Shown: positions 9,931-19,733 of the stretch, piece after piece
Numbering within the stretch: position 1 is the first letter of the stretch
Layout: every line of letters starts with the position of its first letter
NCBI GenBank assembly: GCA_018820925.1
Contig: JAHJNJ010000036.1
Span: 310,001 to 374,000 of the forward strand
Direction of reading: 5' to 3'
Length of the DNA stretch: 64,000 bases
Origin: Gammaproteobacteria bacterium
GTDB taxonomy: Bacteria > Pseudomonadota > Gammaproteobacteria > Burkholderiales > Gallionellaceae
Program-made: the position numbers and the translations under genes
Notes under the pieces: model-generated
Told to the model about the DNA's origin: nothing
Databases searched by the model: none
What the model saw: the letters and a program-made list of their open reading frames with translations, nothing else

Positions 9931-10542
9931 TCAATTGCTTTCCGCCGCCAATGCGGATAAACGGCGATGCATTTCGACAACCTGCGCCTTCAGATCCTCG
10001 ATGCTGCCATTGTTATGGATTACTTCGTCAGATAGTGACAGACGTGACTTCCGGTCGAGTTGCTGCGACATGATGGCGCGTACTGCAACCTCATCCAGCT
10101 TGCTGCGTTGCATGGTGCGCCGGATCTGGGCATCTTCCGGACAGTCTACGGTAATAACCCTATGCAGCCAGTCGGAATAGCGGCGATTCTCGAACAAGAG
10201 GGGGACGACGACCAGGGTGTAGGGCGCGTCGGTAGGACAAGCAGACTGTTGTTTGGCTTGCGCGAGAATGAGCGGATGCAGAAGGGCTTCGAGTCGTTTC
10301 TTCTCTTCGGGATGGCTGAAGATGAGCTCGCGCATCGCGGCCCGATCCAGCGCGCCATGGGCATTGATAATGCGCGCCCCGAATGCATCGCGCAAAGCCG
10401 GAATAGCTTCACCATTGGGCTGGGTCAGTTGGTGTGAAATGAGGTCGGTGTCGACGATGCGTGCACCCAGCGCGGCAAACATGTCCGCGACAGTGCTTTT
10501 GCCGCTGCCGATGCCGCCAGTCAGTCCAACCAGATAGTTCAC
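9931..10542 (-). CDS. coaE: Dephospho-CoA kinase CoaE
   Basis: CoaE phosphorylates dephospho-CoA, the last step of coenzyme A synthesis. The 203-residue protein starts with the P-loop GLTGGIGSGKSTV and shows the DTDLISHQL and VPLLFENRRYSDW family motifs. It begins with GTG overlapping the pilD stop (GTGA). The order pilD-coaE-zapD-yacG is conserved in beta- and gammaproteobacteria. Confidence 0.96.
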   Translation of the reverse strand: MNYLVGLTGGIGSGKSTVADMFAALGARIVDTDLISHQLTQPNGEAIPALRDAFGARIINAHGALDRAAMRELIFSHPEEKKRLEALLHPLILAQAKQQSACPTDAPYTLVVVPLLFENRRYSDWLHRVITVDCPEDAQIRRTMQRSKLDEVAVRAIMSQQLDRKSRLSLSDEVIHNNGSIEDLKAQVVEMHRRLSALAAESN

Positions 10543-11408
10543 GGCGCCAGCAGTTGCAGATAATTCTGGGTCAGGGTCTGTCCCCAGAACAGCGCGATCA
10601 GTCCGCCTCCGGCCAGGTAGGGGCCAAACGGGATGGGGATGTTGCGGCCATGCCTGGCGAACACGATGAGCATAATGCCGACCACTGCGCCGACCACGGA
10701 GGAGAGCATGATGACCAGCGGCAACATCGTCCAGCCCAGCCACGCACCGATGGCGGCGAGCAACTTGAAATCGCCAAAGCCCATGCCTTCCTTGCCGGTG
10801 GTGAGCTTGAACACCCAGTACACGCTCCACAGAACAAGATAGCCGGCCACTGCGCCGATGACGGCATTCGGCAACGACGTGAATGCGCCATTCAGATTGA
10901 GCAACAAGCCCATCCACAGCAATGGCAACGTGATATCGTCGGGCAGCAGTTGGGTGTCGAAGTCGATGAAGGTAAGCGCGATGAGCGCCCACACGAACAC
11001 AATGGCGGCGAGTCCGGGCAGCCCGAAGCCGAAATGCCAGGCGGCATAGGCACTCAATATCCCGCTGATCGCCTCGACGATGGGATAGCGCGGCGAGATG
11101 GCCGCGCCGCAACCTTTGCATTTTCCGCGCAGGAACAGATAGCTCAGTACCGGGATATTTTCTGCGGCAGTGATGGCGTGACCGCAATGCGGGCAGGCTG
11201 AGCGCGGTGCCAGCAGGTTGTAGCGGGGAGCTTTCTCCGCCGTCTGGCCGCTCAGTTCTGCGCATTGCGCTTGCCAGTCACGTTCCATCATCTTCGGCAG
11301 GCGATGAATGACGACGTTGAGAAAACTGCCGACAACCAAGCCCAGCATTGAGCAGGCAATGGTGAATATGATCGGTTCTGTTTTAAAAAGATGGAATAGT
11401 TCGGTCAT
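10539..11408 (-). CDS. pilD: Type IV prepilin peptidase PilD
   Basis: PilD cleaves the leader peptide of type IV prepilins (and type II pseudopilins) and methylates the new N-terminus. The 289-residue protein has the N-terminal zinc motif CPHCGH plus CKGCG, several membrane helices, and both catalytic aspartates: IDFDTQLLPDD and the GFGDFKLLAA motif. A terminator lies between pilC and this gene, so pilD probably has its own promoter in the 11409-11550 gap, unlike the usual pilBCD operon. Confidence 0.96.
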   Translation of the reverse strand: MTELFHLFKTEPIIFTIACSMLGLVVGSFLNVVIHRLPKMMERDWQAQCAELSGQTAEKAPRYNLLAPRSACPHCGHAITAAENIPVLSYLFLRGKCKGCGAAISPRYPIVEAISGILSAYAAWHFGFGLPGLAAIVFVWALIALTFIDFDTQLLPDDITLPLLWMGLLLNLNGAFTSLPNAVIGAVAGYLVLWSVYWVFKLTTGKEGMGFGDFKLLAAIGAWLGWTMLPLVIMLSSVVGAVVGIMLIVFARHGRNIPIPFGPYLAGGGLIALFWGQTLTQNYLQLLAP

Positions 11409-11550
11409 GACGATGCATCCGGTGAGAAATTGCCTATTGCGTTTTGTCGGCGCCAGAGCATGCCGACATGCAGACCAAATCTACTGGCGCATATGGCGAA
11501 ACTCGGCAAAGTGTTTCGCAACAGAATCGAGATCAAATCACCCTGCCTAC

Positions 11551-11578
11551 AAAAAAAGGCGCGGACATTGCCGCGCCT
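11551..11578 (-). terminator. Rho-independent terminator after pilC
   Basis: On the minus strand an 8-bp GC-rich stem (AGGCGCGG/CCGCGCCT, 6-base loop) is followed by seven T. It ends pilC transcription before pilD. Confidence 0.85.
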
Positions 11579-11595
11579 AGATAGCTGGAGGTTGC

Positions 11596-12813
11596 CTAAA
11601 CCACCGAACCCAACTTGAAAATTGGTAGGTACATCGCTACCACCATGCCGCCGATAAGCGTACCCAATACCACCATGATGACAGGCTCCATCAAGCTTGA
11701 AATCGCTGCAACTGCGTCATCTACTTCACCTTCAAAGAAGTCAGCCACCTTGGATAGCATGCTGTCCAGCGCGCCGGACTCTTCGCCGATGGCAACCATC
11801 TGCAATACCATACTGGGGAACTGGTCGGTATTCTGCATGGCGACGGTGAGACTGGTGCCGGAAGTGACTTCGCGCTGAATAGATTTTGTGGCGTCATAAT
11901 AAACCGCGTTACCGGCGGCACCCGCCACCGAGTCAAACGCTTCGACCAACGGAACACCGGCAGCAAACATGGTGGATAGCGTGCGCGACCATCGTGCAAT
12001 CGAGGCTTTGCGCACCAGCGGGCCGAATACAGGGATTCTGAGCATCAACTGATCCATGCGGCGCTGCATGGTCTTGTTGCGCTTCCAGGCATAGAAGAAA
12101 CCATAAACAACTCCACCAATCCCGCCAAATATTGCCCACCACCATTCCACGAAGATATCGGAGATGGCCATTACCACCAGGGTGGGCGTTGGTAAGTCAG
12201 CGCCAAAATTGGAAAAAAGTTGCTTAAAGGCAGGAATCACGAAGATCATGATGACAGCGGTAATGATAAAGGCTACGACAATGATGGCGACCGGGTAGAA
12301 CAATGCGGATTTGATCTTGCTCTTGATGGCAAGAATTTTCTCCTTATATGTAGCTAGACGATCCAATAGGGTATCAAGGATACCGGCTGCCTCGCCTGCG
12401 CCAAGCAAATTGCAATACAGGTCGTCGAAGTATAGCGGAAATTTGCGGAAAGACTGTTGCAGGCTGCTACCGGTTTCCACATCGGTTTTGATATCGAAAA
12501 GCAAGCGTGCAACGGCAGGATTGTCGTGCCCTTTGCCCACGATATCGAAGGCTTGCAACAGCGGCACACCGGATTTCAGCATGGTGGCGAGCTGGCGGGT
12601 AAACAGAGTGATATCTTTCTCGGTGACCCTGCCGCCGCCTGTGGAGGATTTCTTGATCTTGGTGACTGTGATGCCCTGGCGACGCAAGTGCGCGGAAACG
12701 CTGGCCTCACCCGCGCTACGCATCTCGCCCTTGATCACTTTGCCTGCTTTGTCCTTGCCTACCCAGCTGTACTGGAATTCCTTGATTTTGTCCGGTTTTG
12801 CTCTAGTAGCCAT
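11596..12813 (-). CDS. pilC: Type IV pilus inner-membrane platform protein PilC
   Basis: PilC is the membrane platform on which the PilB and PilT motors act. The 405-residue protein has the two-fold repeated type II secretion F domain: first repeat around residues 70-200 (FTRQLATMLKSGVPLLQAFD), second around 270-395 (WSRTLSTMFAAGVPLVEAFD). Three membrane helices sit at the usual places. pilB, normally adjacent, is absent; the next gene upstream is a CorC-like gene 103 bases away. Confidence 0.96.
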   Translation of the reverse strand: MATRAKPDKIKEFQYSWVGKDKAGKVIKGEMRSAGEASVSAHLRRQGITVTKIKKSSTGGGRVTEKDITLFTRQLATMLKSGVPLLQAFDIVGKGHDNPAVARLLFDIKTDVETGSSLQQSFRKFPLYFDDLYCNLLGAGEAAGILDTLLDRLATYKEKILAIKSKIKSALFYPVAIIVVAFIITAVIMIFVIPAFKQLFSNFGADLPTPTLVVMAISDIFVEWWWAIFGGIGGVVYGFFYAWKRNKTMQRRMDQLMLRIPVFGPLVRKASIARWSRTLSTMFAAGVPLVEAFDSVAGAAGNAVYYDATKSIQREVTSGTSLTVAMQNTDQFPSMVLQMVAIGEESGALDSMLSKVADFFEGEVDDAVAAISSLMEPVIMVVLGTLIGGMVVAMYLPIFKLGSVV

Positions 12814-12916
12814 CCTGTGACCTCGATTCAGGTGCGGTCATGGCGGACTTCCCGCCAATCGTTAATATAATATCCGATGCAACAGATTATTAAGGGCTTT
12901 TGCATGATGCATGGCT

Positions 12917-14206
12917 TTACTCCCTTTGTAAAGGCGGGGACGGCTGTGCCGGGAACAGCCGCGCAACTTTGACTGCGCGATCCTGCGTCTGGATGATTTC
13001 GATGGGATAGTTGCCGATTTTCAGGCTGGTGCCCGCTTCCGGGATGTCTTGCAGGTGTTCGAGGATCAGGCCGTTCAGGGTTTTTGCCTCGCCCAGCGGC
13101 AAATGCAGGCCCAGCTTGCGGTTGAGGTCGCGCAGGCTGCTGCTGCCCTCGAGCAGGAGGCTGCCGTCGTCCTGGCGCAGGAATTTGCCGGTCTGCGCGG
13201 GGGATTGCGTCGTGAAATCGCCGACAATTTCTTCCAGGATATTCTCCAGCGTCACTAATCCCAGTAACTCGCCGTATTCGTCCACCACCAGCCCCATACG
13301 GACATGGCGTTCCTGGAATTGCTGCAATTGTTTGAGCAAAGGGGTATCGGACGGAACGAAATATGCTTCCTGCAGGATTTCCCGCAATTGCGCAATATCC
13401 AGCGCCTCGGTCAGCAGCAGGGGAAGGATGCGTTTGATATGCAGGATGCCGATGATGTTGTTGGGCGCATCCGTATAGACCGGCAGCAGTGTGTGGTGGC
13501 AGGTAATGATCTGCTGGCGCAATTCGGCAGGATCGGCTTCGATGTCCAGGGCTTCGATCTGGTTGCGCGGGATCATCACATCGTTAACCGTGGTGCGCTC
13601 GAGGTCGACCAGGTTGAGCAGCATCTTCTGGTGCTTGCGCGGCATGAAATGTTCGGCGTCCAGCACCAGGCCGCGCAACTCCTCCAAGGTCATTTTCTGT
13701 TTGCTCTGATCGGTCTGGATATTGATGCGCAGTATCCGCAATATGCCTTTTACCAGTCCGGTGGCGACGGAAACAACCGGGTGGAACAGTGTGATGAGCG
13801 GGGCGAGCAGATAGCTGGAGGGCAACGCAACGCGCTCCGGGTAGGTTGCGGCGATGACCTTGGGCATGATCTCGCTGAACACCAGCAGCACGAAAGTGAT
13901 TGCCAGCGTGCCGAACAGGATGGCCAAGTCGTTGGTGCCGAACAGACGCAGGATCACGATGTTGGTGACGGCGGCGGCGGCGACATTGAGCAGGGTGTTT
14001 CCGAACAGGATGGAACCCAGCAGCTTGTCCACCTTGGACAGCAGCCGTCCGGTCAGCTTCGCGCTGCGGTTGCCTTTGCGGATCAGGTGGTTCAGGCGAT
14101 AGCGGTTGATCGCCATCATGCTCGTCTCTGCTCCAGAAAACCATGCGCCGACTACCACCAGCAAAAACAGGATGACAAGCAGGGCGTTTAGTGAGAGATC
14201 GTCCAA
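12917..14206 (-). CDS. CNNM/CBS-domain transporter, HlyC/CorC family
   Basis: The 429-residue protein has an N-terminal DUF21 (CNNM) membrane domain (residues 1-190, with the SGAETSMMAINRYR motif), two CBS domains (about 205-330: MIPRNQIEALD, GLVVDEYGELLGLVTLEDI-like ENILEEIVGD) and a C-terminal CorC_HlyC domain. Relatives are implicated in Mg/Co efflux or cation homeostasis. 'Haemolysin' names in this family are historical. The start is TTG at 14206 with a weak ribosome site. Confidence 0.9.
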   Translation of the reverse strand: MDDLSLNALLVILFLLVVVGAWFSGAETSMMAINRYRLNHLIRKGNRSAKLTGRLLSKVDKLLGSILFGNTLLNVAAAAVTNIVILRLFGTNDLAILFGTLAITFVLLVFSEIMPKVIAATYPERVALPSSYLLAPLITLFHPVVSVATGLVKGILRILRINIQTDQSKQKMTLEELRGLVLDAEHFMPRKHQKMLLNLVDLERTTVNDVMIPRNQIEALDIEADPAELRQQIITCHHTLLPVYTDAPNNIIGILHIKRILPLLLTEALDIAQLREILQEAYFVPSDTPLLKQLQQFQERHVRMGLVVDEYGELLGLVTLENILEEIVGDFTTQSPAQTGKFLRQDDGSLLLEGSSSLRDLNRKLGLHLPLGEAKTLNGLILEHLQDIPEAGTSLKIGNYPIEIIQTQDRAVKVARLFPAQPSPPLQRE

Positions 14207-14276
14207 AATGCAATTTTGAGTGATGTGATGCGCAGAGTATCGTGGCGCGGGATGGCAGTGTCAACCGTGCCGGGCG

Positions 14277-15257
14277 CTACCATTCCTTGAACACAACGCC
14301 GATGCCGAGCGTCGTCTGCCAATAGTTGTAGTCGATCAGGCTGTCGCCGTAACCGGTGGTCAACTGGAAATTGAGTTGGGAAGATTTGCCGATCTTGAAT
14401 GGACTGGCCCAGTCCAGTTGCATGAAGCCCTTGTGTCCATGCGGGTCGAGATTGCTGCGCAGCAGCATGATGACCTCGTCGTCACGTTCCGGCAGCCAGT
14501 GAACGACCAGTTCCGCACGGCCCATATAGCGCGTCAGATCGGGATTGTCATCCTTGGCCGGGCTCTCCGGCAAACGCCACCAACCCCGTCCCATTACATA
14601 GACATCTTCCCATTCCCAGCCGCCCTGCAAGTAAAACCGGTTCCAACTGCGGGAATCCGGATTGCTGCGGCCGTTCGATTGATGTGAAAAGCCGAGATTG
14701 AGCAATTTCCAACCTTGCGCGTTTCCCGTGCCAAAGGTGCCGATAAGCTCGGGCTCATAGTTTGATTCACGGAAAGGCGATGAATTTCTCACGTTAAACG
14801 CCTGCCAATAGGCCTGCTGGGTGAAGGCGCCCCAAAGCCGAAAATCTTTGAAACCCAGAAATTCCAGATCGCGGTAATTGCCTGCCTCCGATTTTGCGCT
14901 GAACTGAAATTTCATCTCAGTGTTCTGATAGGGGTAGGGCGCTAGCGCCGAGTGTTCGGGCGAAGGGGAGGTTGGCGACTTGTTGATGTTGGAAGTATGG
15001 CGGATCAACATATAGTTTTTGCGATACGGCTCCAGATGGCGTATGCCACCGGTATCGGGGTTTCCCTGTCCATCCAGATCCCAGGCCTGAGTCAGGTAGC
15101 TGCGTGGTGGCGGCTTGATATTGGTGGCCATGTCATAGCATCTCAGGCGGGCATTTTTGTTCACGATGCTGGAGCAGGCCTCCATGGCGGAAATCTCTGC
15201 ATGCGCGGGGCTGACAGTGAATGCGCAAAGAAAAACAAAGGCAAGAATGCAACGCAT
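14277..15257 (-). CDS. pldA: Outer-membrane phospholipase A
   Basis: PldA is a calcium-dependent beta-barrel phospholipase that removes mislocalised phospholipids from the outer leaflet. The protein has a signal peptide (RCILAFVFLCAFTVSPAHA), a short cysteine-containing N-terminal segment and the catalytic region GFSHQSNGRSNPDSRSWNR, holding the His and Ser of the family. The last residue of the barrel is aromatic followed by short tail (VVFKEW), as in many outer-membrane barrels. The ATG at 15257 is chosen because it gives the signal peptide directly. It follows lgt by 8 bases, so both lipid-related genes are likely co-transcribed. Confidence 0.92.
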   Translation of the reverse strand: MRCILAFVFLCAFTVSPAHAEISAMEACSSIVNKNARLRCYDMATNIKPPPRSYLTQAWDLDGQGNPDTGGIRHLEPYRKNYMLIRHTSNINKSPTSPSPEHSALAPYPYQNTEMKFQFSAKSEAGNYRDLEFLGFKDFRLWGAFTQQAYWQAFNVRNSSPFRESNYEPELIGTFGTGNAQGWKLLNLGFSHQSNGRSNPDSRSWNRFYLQGGWEWEDVYVMGRGWWRLPESPAKDDNPDLTRYMGRAELVVHWLPERDDEVIMLLRSNLDPHGHKGFMQLDWASPFKIGKSSQLNFQLTTGYGDSLIDYNYWQTTLGIGVVFKEW

Positions 15258-15265
15258 GAAAGTTA

Positions 15266-16054
15266 TTAACGGGCGGCGCGACGATACGCCCAAACCATCA
15301 TTGCGATGCCCGCCAACACCATCGGCAGACTCAGCCACTGCCCCATGCTGATACCGAAAGTCATCAATCCGAAAATGCCGTCATCCGGATTGCGTGTGAA
15401 TTCGCCGATGAAGCGGAAACTGCCGTAGCCGATGAGGAACAGGCCGGACACGGCACCCATCGGACGCGGTCTATTCGAGAACAACCACAGCAAGGTGAAC
15501 AAGGCGACCCCTTCCAGCGCGAACTCATATAGCTGCGAAGGATGGCGCGGGATATTGTCCGCTTGCGGGAATATCATGGCCCATGGCACGTCGGTGGGGC
15601 GTCCCCATAATTCGCCGTTGATAAAATTGCCGAGCCGCCCGAAGGCCAGGCCGGGCGGTACCAGCGGCGCGATGAAATCCATCAGCGCCAGCCACTCAAT
15701 TTTGCAGCTACGCGCAAACAGCACCATCGCCGCCAGCACGCCGAGAAAGCCGCCATGGAACGACATGCCGCCCTCCCACACCGCGAGGATTTTCAGCGGA
15801 TGCGAAAAGTAATAAGCGGGGTTGTAGAACAACACTTCGCCCAAACGCCCGCCCAGCACCACGCCAAGCACACCGTAGAACAGCAGGTCGTCGAGGAACT
15901 TCTCGTCCCAGCCGGGCCGGTTCAGTTTGCGCAGACGCATCCGGCCCAGCCAGATGAAGACGACGAAGCCGAGCAGATACATCAGCCCGTACCAGTGGAT
16001 GCCGAAAGGCCCAAGGTGGATGGCGACAGGGTCGAATTGGGGATGAACGAGCAT
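15266..16054 (-). CDS. lgt: Prolipoprotein diacylglyceryl transferase Lgt
   Basis: Lgt attaches diacylglycerol to the lipobox cysteine of prelipoproteins in the inner membrane. The 262-residue protein has seven membrane helices and the Lgt signature region [17 protein letters not shown], with HGGFLG and [12 protein letters not shown] also present. It is divergent from ilvD with a 62-base gap. Confidence 0.97.
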   Translation of the reverse strand: MLVHPQFDPVAIHLGPFGIHWYGLMYLLGFVVFIWLGRMRLRKLNRPGWDEKFLDDLLFYGVLGVVLGGRLGEVLFYNPAYYFSHPLKILAVWEGGMSFHGGFLGVLAAMVLFARSCKIEWLALMDFIAPLVPPGLAFGRLGNFINGELWGRPTDVPWAMIFPQADNIPRHPSQLYEFALEGVALFTLLWLFSNRPRPMGAVSGLFLIGYGSFRFIGEFTRNPDDGIFGLMTFGISMGQWLSLPMVLAGIAMMVWAYRRAAR

Positions 16055-16116
16055 AGGGCGAATCGGTTAGAATTGGTCTGCAGATTATACGTGCAACATT
16101 ACATTAGAGAGACATC

Positions 16117-17967
16117 ATGCCTGCTTATCGCTCCCGCACCTCCACCCACGGCCGCAACATGGCCGGCGCGCGCTCCCTGTGGCGCGCCACCGGTATGACC
16201 GAAGGCGACTTCGGCAAGCCTATCATCGCCATCGCCAATTCCTTCACCCAGTTCGTGCCCGGTCATGTGCACCTCAAGGATATGGGCCAATTGGTCGCGC
16301 GCGAGATCGAGAAGGCGGGCGGCATTGCCAAGGAATTCAACACCATTGCCATTGATGACGGCATCGCCATGGGGCACGACGGCATGCTGTATTCGCTCCC
16401 CAGCCGCGACCTCATCGCCGACTCGGTGGAATACATGGTCAACGCGCACTGCGCCGATGCGCTGGTGTGCATCTCCAATTGCGACAAGATCACCCCAGGC
16501 ATGCTGATGGCTGCGATGCGCTTGAACATTCCCGTCATCTTCGTTTCCGGCGGGCCCATGGAAGCGGGCAAGGTAAATTGGCAGGGCAAGGTCAAAGGCC
16601 TCGACTTGGTCGATGCAATGGTTGCGGCAGCAGACAGTCGTGTGAGCGACGAAGAGGTGGAAGCCATCGAGCGTTCCGCTTGTCCGACCTGCGGTTCCTG
16701 CTCCGGCATGTTCACCGCCAATTCGATGAACTGTTTGACCGAGGCATTGGGCCTGTCGTTGCCGGGTAACGGTTCGCTGGTGGCGACGCATGCCGAACGC
16801 AAGCAACTGTTCCTGCGCGCCGGTCGCCTGATCGTCGAACTCGCCAAACGCTATTACGAACAGGACGACGCATCCATCCTGCCGCGCAGCATCGCGACCT
16901 TCGAGGCGTTCGAGAACGCGATGACGCTGGATATCGCCATGGGCGGCTCGACCAACACCGTGCTGCACCTGCTGGCCATCGCGCGCGAGGCGGAAGTGAA
17001 TTTCACCATGAAGGACATGGATCGCCTGTCGCGCCATGTGCCGACGCTGTGCAAAGTCGCGCCGTCGTCCGAATACCACATGGAAGATGTGCATCGCGCG
17101 GGCGGCATCGTCGCCATCCTCGGCGAACTGGATCGCGCCGGGCTGCTGCACGGCGAAGTGGGTTCGGTGCACAGCAAAAACTTGCGCGAAGGACTCAAGC
17201 AGTGGGACATCGCGCAGACCAAAGACGAAGAGGTGAAGAAGTTCTACCGTGCGGCACCCGGCGGCATCGTCACAACCATCGCGTTCTCGCAATCCATGCT
17301 CTATCCCGAGCTGGATGCCGACCGCGCCACGGGTTGCATCCGCGACAAGGCGCATGCTTATTCGCAGGATGGTGGTCTCGCCGTGCTGCACGGCAACATC
17401 GCGCTCGACGGCTGTATTGTGAAGACCGCAGGTGTGGACGAGAGCATCCTCAAATTCAGCGGACGCGCGCGCGTGTTCGAAAGCCAGGACGCGGCGACTG
17501 CGGGCATCCTCGCCGACCAGATCGTTGCGGGCGATGTGGTCATCATCCGCTATGAAGGCCCCAAGGGCGGCCCCGGCATGCAGGAGATGTTGTACCCGAC
17601 TTCCTACCTGAAATCGAAAGGCTTGGGTAAAGCCTGCGCCTTGCTCACCGACGGGCGCTTCTCCGGCGGCACCTCGGGTCTCTCCATCGGGCATGCCTCG
17701 CCGGAAGCAGCCAGCGGGGGCGCGATCGGCCTGGTGCAGGAAGGCGACCGCATCGAGATCGACATCCCGAACCGCACCATCAACTTGGCAGTCAGCGATG
17801 CAGAGCTGGCCAAGCGCCGTGCGGCGATGGAGGCCAAAGGCAAGCAGGCATGGAAGCCGACCGAAGTCCGTCAACGCAAAGTGTCTGCCGCGCTACGTGC
17901 CTACGCGGCGATGGTAACCAGTGCCGACAAAGGTGCAGTACGCGACGTGTCGCAAGTGGAGAATTAA
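16117..17967 (+). CDS. ilvD: Dihydroxy-acid dehydratase IlvD
   Basis: IlvD dehydrates dihydroxy acids in isoleucine/valine synthesis. The 616-residue protein has the three Fe-S cysteine contexts ([27 protein letters not shown]) of the enterobacterial-type, oxygen-sensitive 4Fe-4S enzyme, and ends with the [10 protein letters not shown] segment near the C-terminal domain. It starts at ATG 16117 after GAGAGAC. Other ilv genes are not in the window. Confidence 0.98.
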   Translation: MPAYRSRTSTHGRNMAGARSLWRATGMTEGDFGKPIIAIANSFTQFVPGHVHLKDMGQLVAREIEKAGGIAKEFNTIAIDDGIAMGHDGMLYSLPSRDLIADSVEYMVNAHCADALVCISNCDKITPGMLMAAMRLNIPVIFVSGGPMEAGKVNWQGKVKGLDLVDAMVAAADSRVSDEEVEAIERSACPTCGSCSGMFTANSMNCLTEALGLSLPGNGSLVATHAERKQLFLRAGRLIVELAKRYYEQDDASILPRSIATFEAFENAMTLDIAMGGSTNTVLHLLAIAREAEVNFTMKDMDRLSRHVPTLCKVAPSSEYHMEDVHRAGGIVAILGELDRAGLLHGEVGSVHSKNLREGLKQWDIAQTKDEEVKKFYRAAPGGIVTTIAFSQSMLYPELDADRATGCIRDKAHAYSQDGGLAVLHGNIALDGCIVKTAGVDESILKFSGRARVFESQDAATAGILADQIVAGDVVIIRYEGPKGGPGMQEMLYPTSYLKSKGLGKACALLTDGRFSGGTSGLSIGHASPEAASGGAIGLVQEGDRIEIDIPNRTINLAVSDAELAKRRAAMEAKGKQAWKPTEVRQRKVSAALRAYAAMVTSADKGAVRDVSQVEN

Positions 17968-17998
17968 ACAGCAATACGAATCGTAAGGGGTAGGTAGC

Positions 17999-18616
17999 GT
18001 GAAAGCCATACTGATTGCGAATCCCAAAGGCGGCAGCGGCAAGACCACGCTGTCCACCAACATCGCGGGCTATCTGGCCGCGCGCGGGCAACGTGTGGCG
18101 ATACTGGATCTCGACCGGCAAAAATCGGCGACGCAGTGGTTGGCGAATCGGCCGATGGGTTTGTCCAGCATCGAACTCATGCAGTCCGAGGGCGAAAAAA
18201 ATGCCCCGGTGGACTGGCTGGTGATCGATTCCCCGGCAGGCCTGCACGGCAAGAATCTCGATCACGCATTGAAACTGGTACACCGGGTGATCGTGCCGAT
18301 TGCGCCTTCCGCCTTTGACATCCAGGCCAGCCGCGAATTTCTGGAAGTGCTGCATCACGAAAAAACCGTTCGCAAGGGCAAGATATTCGTCGGTGTGGTG
18401 GGCATGCGCATGGATCCGCGCACGCGCGCGGCACTCACGCTGGAACAATTCCTGAAAGGGCTGGATTTGCCGATCCTGGCCTATCTGCGCGAAGCACAGG
18501 TTTATGTCAACGCGGCATTCGAGGGCAAAACCCTGTTCGATCTGGCGCCGTCACAAGCGCAACGCGAACTTGAACAGTGGGCTTATATGTTGAACTGGCT
18601 GGAACAATCCGACTGA
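17999..18616 (+). CDS. orphan ParA-family ATPase
   Basis: The 205-residue protein has a deviant Walker A motif, KGGSGKTTLSTN, at residues 10-21, plus the Walker B-like region DWLVIDSPAG near residue 78. Small ParA/MinD-like ATPases position plasmids, chromosomes or protein complexes on the nucleoid or membrane. No parB or other partner is nearby, so its cargo is unknown. The start is GTG at 17999 with AAGGGGTAGG upstream. It follows ilvD by 31 bases. Confidence 0.88.
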   Translation: MKAILIANPKGGSGKTTLSTNIAGYLAARGQRVAILDLDRQKSATQWLANRPMGLSSIELMQSEGEKNAPVDWLVIDSPAGLHGKNLDHALKLVHRVIVPIAPSAFDIQASREFLEVLHHEKTVRKGKIFVGVVGMRMDPRTRAALTLEQFLKGLDLPILAYLREAQVYVNAAFEGKTLFDLAPSQAQRELEQWAYMLNWLEQSD

Positions 18617-18641
18617 AATCTTCCAACGAAAGAGGAATGAC

Positions 18642-19127
18642 ATGACAAGAAAACATACTGCAGTTTTGCTGATTTCTCCACTGGTGTTGCTACTGTACGG
18701 TTGCCAGCCGGACACCCCGGCAAAACAGGCCATGCCTGCGCCTGCCAATGATGTATCGCCCGCAGCCAGCCAGGCGACGGCAGCGCCCCAGCCTGTTACG
18801 CCAACAGTTCCAGATGCGAAGCCTGTCGCGGCAACCAAACCGGAGGCCAAGCCTGCAACTGCGTCAAGCGGGGGAGATGGACGCGCACTTGCACAAAAGA
18901 ACGGCTGTTTTACCTGTCACGCGATAGACAAGAAACTCGTCGGACCCGCCTGGAACGATATCGCGGCAAAATACCGCGGACAGAAAGATGCAGAAACCAT
19001 GTTGGTGACCAAGGTGGCCAAGGGCGGCAGCGGGGTGTGGGGCACCGTACCCATGCCGCCCAATGCTCCCCGTATAAATGACAATGACATCAAATCCTTA
19101 GTGCGCTTCATTCTGACTTTGAAATAA
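18642..19127 (+). CDS. lipid-anchored cytochrome c
   Basis: This 161-residue preprotein has a lipoprotein signal with lipobox LLYGC (Cys at residue 21), a Pro/Ala/Thr-rich linker (about 22-75) and a C-terminal class I cytochrome c domain with CFTCH haem site and the Met-ligand region VPMPPNAPR. It should be tethered to a membrane with the haem domain in the periplasm. The haem domain is closely related to the soluble cytochrome encoded next door, indicating a duplication. Partner oxidase or reductase is not known. Confidence 0.9.
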   Translation: MTRKHTAVLLISPLVLLLYGCQPDTPAKQAMPAPANDVSPAASQATAAPQPVTPTVPDAKPVAATKPEAKPATASSGGDGRALAQKNGCFTCHAIDKKLVGPAWNDIAAKYRGQKDAETMLVTKVAKGGSGVWGTVPMPPNAPRINDNDIKSLVRFILTLK

Positions 19128-19190
19128 ACCGGTGGGGCAATGTCAACGCTGGAGCAGACGCCGGCGTTATTGACTTGGCGCCCCGCAGGT

Positions 19191-19218
19191 TTGCAAATCA
19201 GGCGGGGTTGTTTAGAAT
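19191..19218 (+). promoter_or_regulatory. candidate sigma70 promoter for the soluble cytochrome
   Basis: A TTGCAA -35-like hexamer and TAGAAT -10-like hexamer are separated by 16 bases and lie about 60 bases upstream of the start codon. It would allow the soluble cytochrome to be expressed independently of its membrane paralogue. Confidence 0.45.
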
Positions 19219-19281
19219 GCCAAAGGGTAGTTGTTCAGCTCGTTTCAAATTCCAGTAGTCAAACTTATAAATGGAGAGAAA

Positions 19282-19599
19282 ATGAAATCAATCGTTATCA
19301 GCATGATCGCCGCTGCCGGCCTGATGGTTGCCGGTTCTGCCATGGCAGTCGAAATGTCGCCTTTGGCCAAGAAGAACGGCTGCTCCGCTTGCCACACAAT
19401 CGACAAGAAGCTGGTTGGCCCTTCCTACATGGAAGTGGCCAAGAAGTACAAAGGTGACAAGGGTGCAGCAGCCAAGCTGGAAGCCAAGGTTGCCAAGGGT
19501 GGCGCCGGAGTCTGGGGCACCATGCCCATGCCGCCAAATGCCCCGAAGGTCCCTGCAGCAGAAATCAAGGAACTGGTTAAGTGGGTTCTGAGCCTGTAA
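19282..19599 (+). CDS. soluble cytochrome c (c551/c552 type)
   Basis: A 105-residue precursor with a Sec signal (MKSIVISMIAAAGLMVAGSA, cleaved near AMA) and an approximately 80-residue class I cytochrome c: haem site CSACH, and Met ligand in MPMPPNAPK. It is a probable periplasmic electron carrier. The ATG at 19282 has a GGAGAGAA ribosome site; an upstream in-frame start would add 17 residues before the signal peptide and is rejected. A terminator follows directly. Sequence similarity to the lipid-anchored paralogue upstream is strong along the whole haem domain. Confidence 0.93.
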   Translation: MKSIVISMIAAAGLMVAGSAMAVEMSPLAKKNGCSACHTIDKKLVGPSYMEVAKKYKGDKGAAAKLEAKVAKGGAGVWGTMPMPPNAPKVPAAEIKELVKWVLSL

Positions 19600-19622
19600 T
19601 TTCCAGGTTCGCAAACAGTCCG

Positions 19623-19650
19623 AAAAAGCCGGCGCAAGCCGGCTTTTTTT
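19623..19650 (+). terminator. Rho-independent terminator after the cytochrome c gene
   Basis: GCCGGC/GCCGGC stem with a GCAA tetraloop, extended by A and T runs on both sides, followed by TTTTTTT. The A/T flanks would let it work in both directions. Confidence 0.9.
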
Positions 19651-19733
19651 ATTGTCCCGGCCGCCCCCAAATTGACAAGGTATAGGGTGCTCCGCATAAT
19701 CGGGCCATTCCGTTAACTTTGCTGGATTTCAAT

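Noticed and set aside
9931-11265. 444-codon fusion of a pilD shadow with CoaE
   Set aside because: The CoaE part starts at GTG 10542; the upstream portion is pilD read in the wrong frame.
16099-17874. 591-codon frame opposite ilvD
   Set aside because: Shadow of ilvD codon bias; no recognisable domain.
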